A stretch of 64,000 bases of DNA from Flaccisagitta enflata (taxonomy: Eukaryota > Chaetognatha > Sagittoidea > Aphragmophora): the NCBI GenBank assembly GCA_965153355.1, contig OZ231126.1, forward strand, positions 110,980,001 through 111,044,000. Reading direction: 5' to 3'. Within the stretch, counting starts at the first letter, position 1, and each line of letters starts with the position of its first letter. Position numbers and translations under genes: made by a program. Below, one piece after another: positions 56,956-64,000 of the stretch. The notes below the pieces were generated by a model that saw nothing but the letters and a program-made list of their open reading frames with translations, did no database searches and was not told the origin of the DNA.

Positions 56956-59900
56956 AAAAAGTGGGTGCTGGCTCTATCTTCAAATTTTTGAAAAGTGGCT
57001 GCCGTGTGGCTGCTGGCCCAATCCCCGATTTAATAACCAGTGGCTGCTGAGTGGCTGCTGGTCCAATCCCCGTTTTTGTAACCAGTGGCTGCTGGCTTTA
57101 TTTCTATTAAGGTAAAAAGTTGCTGCTGGCTCTATCATCAAAATTTTAAAAAGTGGCTGCTGAGTGGCTGCTGGCCCAATCCCCGATCTTATAACCAGTG
57201 GCTGCTGAGTGGCTGCTGGTCCAATCCCCGTCTTTGTAACCAGTGGTTGCTGGATGGCTGCTGGCTTTATTTCATTGAAGTAAAAAGCGGCTGCTGGCTC
57301 TATCTTCCAATTTTTGAAAAGTGGCTGCTGAGTGGCTGCTGGCCCAATCCCAGATTGAATAACCAGTGGCTGCTGAGTGGCTGCTGGTCCAATCCCCATT
57401 TTTGTAACCAGTGGCTGCTGGGTGGATGCTGGCTTTATTTCCAGAAAAGTAAAAAGTGGCTGCTGGCTCTATCTTCAAATTTTGAAAAAGTGGCTCCTGA
57501 GTGGCTGCTGGCCAAATCCCCGATTTTATATCCAGTGGCTGCTGAGTGGCTGCTGGATTTATTATGATAAAGGAAAAAAGTGGCTGCTGGCTCTATCTTC
57601 AAATTTTGAAAAAGTGGCTCCTGAGTGGCTGCTGGCCAAATCCCCGATTTTATATCCAGTGGCTGCTGAGTGGCTGCTGGATTTATTATGATAAAGGAAA
57701 AAAGTGGCTGCTGGCTCTTTCTTCAAAATTTTCAAAAGTGGCTGCTGAGTGGCTGCTGGCCCAATCCCCGATTTATTAACCAGTGGCTGCTGAGTGGCTG
57801 CTGGTCCAATCCCCGTTTTTGTAACCAGTGGCTGCTGGGTGGCTGCTGGCTTTATTTCAGTAAAGTAAAAAGTGGCTGCTGGCTCTATCTTCCAATTTTT
57901 GAAAAGTGGCTGCTGAGTGGCTGCTGGCCCAATCCCCGATTTAATAACCAGTGGCTGCTGAGTGGCTGCTGGTCTAATCCCCGTTTTTGTAACCAGTGGC
58001 TGCTGGGTGGCTGCTGGCTTTTTTTCCATAATCGTAAAAAGTGGCTGCTGGCTCTCTCTTCCAATTTTTGAAAAGTGGCTGCTGAGTGGCTGCTGGCCAA
58101 ATCACCGATTTAATAACCAGTGGCTGCTGAGTGGCTGCTGGTCTTATCCCCGTTTTTGTAACCAGTGGCTGCTGGATGGCTGCTGGCTTTATTTTCATAA
58201 TAGTAAAAAGTGGCCGCTGGTTCTATCTTCCAATTTTTGTAAAGTGGCTGCTGAGTGGCTGCTGGCCCAATCCCCAATTTTATAACCAGTGGCTGCTGAG
58301 TGGCTGCTGGTCCAGTCCCCGTTTTTGTAACCAGTGGCTGCTGGCTTTATTTCTATTAAAGTAAAAAGTGGCTGCTGGCTCTATCTTCAAATTTTTAAAA
58401 AGTGGCTGCTGAGTGGCTGCTGGCCGAATCCCTGATTTTATAACCAGTGGCTGCTGAGTGGCTGCTGGCTTTATTTTTTTCAAAGTAAAAAGTGGCTGCT
58501 GGCTCTATCTTCCAATTTATGAAAAGTGGCTGCTGAGTGGCTGCTGGCCCAATCCCCGACTTAATAACCAGTGGCTGCTGAGTGGCTGCTGGTCCAATCC
58601 CCGTTTTTGTAACCAGTGGCTGCTGGGTGGCTGCTGGCTTTATTTCCAGAAAAGTAAAAAGTGGCTGCTGGCTCTATCTTCAAATTTTGAAAAAGTGGCT
58701 GCTGAGTGGCTGCTGGCCGAATCCCCGATTTTATAACCGGTGGCTGCAGAGTGGCTGCTGGATTTATTACGATAAAGGAAAAAAGTGGCTGCTGGCACTT
58801 TCTTCAAAATTTTCAAAAGTGGCTGCTGAGTGGCTGCTGGCCCAATCCCCGATTTATTAACCAGTGGCTGCTGAGTGGCTGCTGGTCCAATCCCCGTTTT
58901 TGTAACCAGTGGCTGCTGGCTTTATTTCAGTAAAGTAAAAAGTGGCTGCTGGCTCTATCTTCCAATTTTTGAAAAGTGGCTGCTGAGTGGCTGCTGGCCC
59001 AATCCCCGATTTAATAACCAGTGGCTGCTGAGTGGCTGCTGGTCTAATCCCCGTTTTTGTAACCAGTGGCTGCTGGGTGGCTGCTTGCTTTATTTCCATA
59101 ATCGTAAAAAGTGGCTGCTGGCTCTATCTTCAAATATTTAAAAAGTGGCTGCTGAGTGGCTGCTGGCCGAATCCCCGATTTTATAACCAGTGGCTGCTGA
59201 GTGGCTGCTGGCTTTATTTTTTTCAAAGTAAAAAGTGGCTGCTGGCTCTATCTTCCAATTTATGAAAAGTGGCTGCTGAGTGGCTGCTGGCCCAATCCCC
59301 AACTTAATAACCAGTGGCTGCTGAGTGGCTGCTGGTCCAATCCCCGTTTTTGTAACCAGTGGCTGCTGGATGGCTGCTGGCTTTATTTTCAGAAAAGTAA
59401 AAAATGGCTGCTGGCTCTATCTTCAAATTTTGAAAAAGTGGCTGCTGAGTGGCTGCTGGCCAAATCCCCGATTTTATAACCAGTGGCTGCTGAGTGGCTG
59501 CTGGATTTATTACGATAAAGGAAAAAAGTGGCTGCTGGCTCTTTCTTCAAAATTTTCAAAAGTGGCTGCTGAGTGGCTGCTGGTCCAATCCCCGATTTAT
59601 TAACCAGTGGCTGCTGAGTGGCTGCTGGTCCAATCCCCGTTTTTGTAACCAGTGGCTGCTGGCTTTATTTCAGTAAAGTAAAAAGTGGCTGCTGGCTCTA
59701 TCTTCCAATTTTTGAAAAGTGGCTGCTGAGTGGCTGCTGGCCCAATCCCCGATTTAATAACCAGTGGCTGCTGAGTGGCTGCTGGTTTAATCCCCGTTTT
59801 TGTAACCAGTGGCTGCTGGGTGGCTGCTTGCTTTATTTCCATAATCGTAAAAAGTGGCTGCTGGCTCTATCTTCAAATATCTAAAAAGTGGCTGCTGAGT

Positions 59901-59964
59901 GGCTGCTGGCCGAATCCCCGATTTTATAACCAGTGGCTGCTGAGTGGCTGCTGGCTTTATTTTT

Positions 59965-60116
59965 AGTTGCGGACACGCAACTCTATAAGAGGCTTTGTCT
60001 GTCCGTCCATCCGTCGGTCCGTCGGTCCGTGGTGATCGAGTTGGAAAGTGTGAAAACGCGCATTTCCGCCCCTGCCCGCCCGTCCGCAACTGGTATTGGC
60101 TGTGTATCCGGCCTTG
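59965..60116 (-). mobile_element. Short interspersed element (copy 10)
   Basis: Exact mirror of copy 5 (27836-27987), carried by the inverted duplication. Confidence 0.93.
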
Positions 60117-61362
60117 TTTTCAAAGTAAAATGTGGCTGCTGGCTCTATCTTCCAATTTATGAAAAGTGGCTAATGAGTGGCTGCTGGCCCAATCCCCGAC
60201 TTAATAACCAGTGGCTGCTGAGTGGCTGCTGGTCCAATCCCCGTTTTTGTAACCAGTGGCTGCTGGGTGGCTGCTGGCTTTATTTCCAGAAAAGTAAAAA
60301 GTGGCTGCTGGCTCTATCTTCAAATTTTGAAAAAGTGGCTGCTGAGTGGCTGCTGGCCAAATCCCCGATTTTATAACCAGTGGCTGCTGAGTGGCTGCTG
60401 GATTTATTACGATAAAGGAAAAAAGTGGCTGCTGGCTCTTTCTTCAAAATTTTCAAAAGTGGCTGCTGAGTGGCTGCTGGCCCAATCCCCGATTTATTAA
60501 CCAGTGGCTGCTGAGTGGCTGCTGGTCCAATCCCCGTTTTTGTAACCAGTGGCTGCATGCTTTATTTCAGTAAAGTAAAAAGTGGCTGCTGGCTCTATCT
60601 GCCAATTTTTGAAAAGTGACTGCTGAGTGGCTGCTGGTCCAATCCCCGATCAAATAACCAGTGGCTGCTGAGTGGCTGCTTGTCTAATCCCCGTTTTTGT
60701 AACCAGTGGCTGCTGGGTGGCTGCTTGCTTTATTTCCATTTTTTGTGGTTAATAGAAAAGGTAAAATAAGATCCAGAGGAAGAAGAAAACCAGATTGCCT
60801 AAAATTAAGGAAGGAAATGAAATTAGGTTTGACATTAAAAAGATAGATTATAAGCAAAAATATGAAACATAAGTAAAACCGAAAAGAGATTTGAAAGGAA
60901 ATAAAACTATTCCTAACCAGAGACGGGCTGTGGACCGTCTTAAAATATTAAGGCTGGGTTAATGCTTCCATCCCCAATTAATTCTCTGGTAAAATTGATA
61001 GAGTACCCTCTTTTATCATTACCCCCACATATAGATTGAAATACAAACAAACTAAATGTGAGAAGCATGAGAGAAGGCACTCTTACAAAAGGAAAAAGAA
61101 AAGAAAGGTCAACATATAAAGTGATCATGAAAGTTAACAGTAAGAAAGAGTGAGCATAAAAGGAGACCAAGAAGATAGAAAGTTGTTGAGGTGAAATGAA
61201 ACATCATGAGGAAAGGTTGAGAAAGAGAGCCCTAAACTGAAGCCCATAGAAACAAAAAGAGCGGTCATGAAGAGGAAAATGATTGTCAAGGGGATTAAAG
61301 GAGTGAGGTTTGGGAATTGACCAATGGGAGGGGAGGTGGTTAGAAAAGACCAGGGTACAATC

Positions 61363-61510
61363 GACGAGCTACCTTTGTATGCCCGCGCTGTATGCCCTTT
61401 TTCCGTATTCCCTTTTCTATGCCCTTTTCTATGTCCTTTTCGCGGACCAATCAGAAGCCGTATGCCCTTTTCAGTGACCAATCAGAGCAGATTATCAGTT
61501 TATACTGAGG
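61363..61510 (+). repeat. TATGCCCTTTTC/GACCAATCAG short repeats
   Basis: Four to five TATGCCCTTTT-type words and two GACCAATCAGA words (CCAAT-box-like) lie between the shared unique tail and the minisatellite. Possibly a promoter-like fragment; nothing is visibly driven by it. Confidence 0.5.
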
Positions 61511-61549
61511 TAAGTACATGAAATTCAGCATTTACCCCCCTCATAAGTG

Positions 61550-62590
61550 TCGCTTACTCCAGCAAGTGTCAACTACCCTCCCCCCAAGTGTCAACTACCC
61601 CTCGCAAGTGTCAACTACCCCCGCAAGTGTCAACTACCCCCAGCAAGTGTCAACTACCTCCAGCAAGTGTCATTACTACCCCTATGTCAACTACCCCCAA
61701 GTGTCAACTACCCCCATGTCAACTACCCTGCAAGTGTCAACTACCCCCGCAAGTGTCAACTTCCCCCCAAGTGTCAACTACCCTCCCCAAGTGTCAACTA
61801 CCTCCGCAAGTGTCAACTACCCCCATAAGTATCAACTACCCTAGCAAGTGGGTCAACTACCTCAGGTGTCAACTACCCCCGCAAGTGTCAACTACCCCGG
61901 CAAGTGTCAACTACCCCAGCAAGTGTCAACTAATTTCTGGTATTAACTACCCCGCAAGTGTCAACTACCCCGCAGTGTCAACTACTCTCACAAGTGTCAA
62001 CTACCCCCTGCCAGTGTCCACTACCCCCGCAAGTGTCCACTACCCGCTGCAAGTGTCAACTACCTCTGGAAGTAACAACTACTCCTTGCAAGTGTCAGGG
62101 GCCACCCCCATTGGTGACACCACTCCCCGTAAGTGTCAACTACCCTCAGTAAGGCTTCTCAATCTCATCTGAAAAAGCCAATCACCCTCAGCAAGTGATA
62201 ACCCTCTTAGTATAAACTACCCCCGTTGTAAGTGCTTCACCATCTCGCAAGTGCTCAATCTCTCCCCAACAAGTGTCAACTACCCCCTGCAAGTGTCAAA
62301 TACCCCCTGCAAGAGTCAACTACCCCGCAAGTGTCAACTACCCCCACAAGGGTCAACTACCCTAACAAGTGTCAATTACCCCTGCAAGTGTCAACTCCAC
62401 CCGCAAGTGTCAACTACCCCTGCAAGTGTTGACTACCCCTGCAAGTGTCAACTACCCCTCGCAAGTGTCAACTACCCCTCGCAAGTGTCAACTACCTCTC
62501 GCAAGTGTCAACTACCCCCCTACAAGTGTCAACTCACCCTACAAGGGTTAACAACTCCCGCAAGTGTAAACAACCCCCACAAGTGTAAAC
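61550..62590 (+). repeat. CAAGTGTCAACTACCCC minisatellite
   Basis: About 1 kb of 15-19 bp units, CAAGTGTCAACTACCCC with variable C-run length and occasional loss of CAAG. It occupies the place taken by 25366-26589 in the left arm. Thr/Pro/Gln-rich frames here are artefacts. Confidence 0.95.
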
Positions 62591-63536
62591 TGGGGAGGAC
62601 CATGCATAAGCCCTTCATGTCAAATAGTGATATAATTTCTATTACCTTTAGTTTAGGACATCGACGGGCTTGTTCATGTCGACCCTCGTGATTAAAGTTA
62701 CAAATGCAGGATAAAGATGAGACAGAAAAAGACAAAACACAAAATGTACAAATTCATGTAAAAATTAGAAAACAATCAACAGGTAAACGGCATGACGTAC
62801 GAATACGTCGATAAAAAGAACAATATCTACAATAACTTAAATCAGGGCACCAATATAAAAAAAGAACATGACGTACGAGTACGTCTAACAATGAAATTCT
62901 GTAACGTAAGAAAAAAAAGAATAAATAAGCGTCTATTAATTGAAAGTTGAAATAGTTTTTTGTTTCCAAGCATTCCATTAATGATAGAGAAGGCATTGTG
63001 AAATTTCTTTGTTTTCATGTAGAATGACGCAAAGTTAAGCATAACCACCATCAGTAATCAGAATCATTATATGAATAAGGACTAATACCTGGAGTGGTGG
63101 AAACTAATATATAATCCCGATGTCAAAAACAGTGATTCCACAAATAATCATTAATCCAGCTTTCCAGCAGGAAATCCCCTGCCCTGTGGGCACTGGTGTT
63201 CTGTTTACTAAGCAAATTAATAGGAATCTGATTGAAGATGCAGTTGATGAGACATTTGTTCATTTGTATGTATAAATTACTAATTTGTTTTCTTTATGAC
63301 TTACAATTGTAAACACAGTATTAATACGACCATGGCTGCAATAAATACAGCCAAGGAAGGACAGCAGGTCCCCCGAGGGAGACAATCAGTAAGACCGTGA
63401 GGTCGCCCATCAAGACAATGAAGTCTTGTCGGAATCAGTAGGACTATAGAAATTTGAGTGTGTTTAGTGAAGTGGCTTATTTTTAGTCAGGAAAAGAAAA
63501 AAAAGTTTTATAGAGACTACATGATAATAAACTAAC

Positions 63537-63585
63537 CGTACCTAACCTAACCTAACCTAACCTTAACCTAACCTAACCAAACCAA
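63537..63585 (-). repeat. (TTAGG)n interstitial array, right copy
   Basis: CCTAA units with one CCTTAA step; inverted partner of 24385-24430. Confidence 0.85.
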
Positions 63586-63616
63586 ACTGAGTTAACTAGA
63601 GCTTAATACTGTAGTA

Positions 63617-64000
63617 CTATAAGTGATGTTTCTTGTCTTTGCATCTAGGATTAGTACAATAACTTTTATGGGCATATCTGTTGAGTAGCGATTTTTTTAA
63701 CAGTCTTTTAAAAAAAGAATTCTGATCTATTTTTCTTAAGTCACTTGTGGTATTATTCCAAAGTTTTGGGCCAATAGCACAGAAACTGTTAGAGGCAGCT
63801 CTAGATTTGTAGTTGGGCACTTTTAGGTCCAAGGGATTTTGAGCCTGGCCCGAATTGTACTCACAATTATACTGGAGTGCTACAAAGGTTCTGTATCTTT
63901 TTGGTGTGCGCTGGTAGAAGGAATCATGCATAAGTAATAAGCATTGCTGCTCATAGAGATCATTGAATTTTAGTAGTCAAAGTTGTTTCATTAGGGGCTC
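63617..64000 (-). pseudogene. Inverted LINE copy, 3' end, frameshifted, cut by window edge
   Basis: The reverse complement matches the last about 125 codons of the LINE at 21185-24346, ending in the same CTNPRCKDKKHH cluster. Relative to that copy it has indels (around 63840-63900) that break the frame, and several substitutions (for example FCAIG for FSAIG), so this copy is dead at its C-terminus. The rest lies beyond the window. Confidence 0.85.

Larger units (their letters stand above)
53467..60740 (-). repeat. CCAGCAGCCAC modular satellite, array C (inverted)
   Basis: About 7.3 kb of satellite in minus orientation, interrupted by a TIR/minisatellite element (56464-56955 plus about 66 bp of extra sequence) and a short element (59965-60116). 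57292-60740 mirrors 27212-30660 of array B. 53467-57292 is a different satellite sector with its own amplified blocks, for example 54449-54778 closely resembling 54984-55430. Confidence 0.93.
57292..64000 (-). repeat. Right arm of the large inverted duplication
   Basis: Reverse complement of 23963-30660, cut by the window edge. It has its own middle block (61363-62593) in place of 25366-26589. The duplicate satellite junction at 60740 shows that the 7.5-kb insertion predates the inversion. Confidence 0.9.

Noticed and set aside
61518-62691. Several Thr/Pro/Gln-rich ORFs up to 194 aa
   Set aside because: Direct translations of the CAAGTGTCAACTACCCC minisatellite.

Overview
This is eukaryotic nuclear DNA, almost certainly from an invertebrate animal. 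Evidence: GT-AG introns, one full-length LINE, nested short DNA transposons, a very high density of microsatellites, and a higher-order satellite. (TTAGG)n, the canonical arthropod telomere repeat, occurs twice as a short interstitial array. With the extreme microsatellite content this would fit a crustacean or other arthropod, but that is inference. No bacterial operon, CRISPR array, rRNA or convincing tRNA gene was seen.

Layout. (1) 1-12 kb is the only gene-like region: compact minus-strand reading frames at the left edge that recall a DNA virus or large virus-like transposon; a small secreted or membrane protein (4375-4659, -); a mucin-like membrane-protein frame (5026-6651, -) broken by two in-frame stops; a TATA-driven acidic gene (7180-7883, +) with an apparent frameshift; and a spliced type I membrane protein gene (9118 to about 10620, +). 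(2) 11.3-16.1 kb is microsatellites plus a hAT-type non-autonomous element (11791-12801, perfect 13-bp TIRs, 8-bp TSD) with a second short inverted-repeat element inside it. (3) 16.1-60.7 kb is dominated by one satellite built from an 11-bp punctuation word, CCAGCAGCCAC. It is in + orientation at 16139-19668 and 27205-46672, and in - orientation at 52157-52268 and 53467-60740. (4) 19669-27204 is a 7.5-kb insertion carrying a LINE (APE endonuclease plus reverse transcriptase, 1053 aa) and other retroelement debris. It interrupts the satellite almost exactly in register. (5) 46.7-52.1 kb and 52.3-53.5 kb are non-satellite islands with minisatellites and a foldback element. (6) 60.7-64.0 kb is the inverted copy of the 24.0-27.2 kb region, with its middle replaced by a 17-18 bp minisatellite.

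The main structure is a large inverted duplication: position i on the left (about 23963-30660) pairs with about 87952-i on the right (57292-64000). Inside the long satellite array there is a further tandem macro-repeat of about 5.5 kb. One macro-copy keeps the empty site of a short 'GGCCGGATACACGGCT' element that the next two contain. The region therefore records a readable history: satellite homogenisation, transposon insertion, segmental amplification and inversion.

There is no sign of a multi-gene pathway. The left-end genes are isolated. Three of them encode signal-peptide proteins with a predicted membrane span. Most long reading frames elsewhere (for example up to 210 aa in the satellite and 314 aa in a 16-bp minisatellite) are repeat artefacts and are not annotated as genes.
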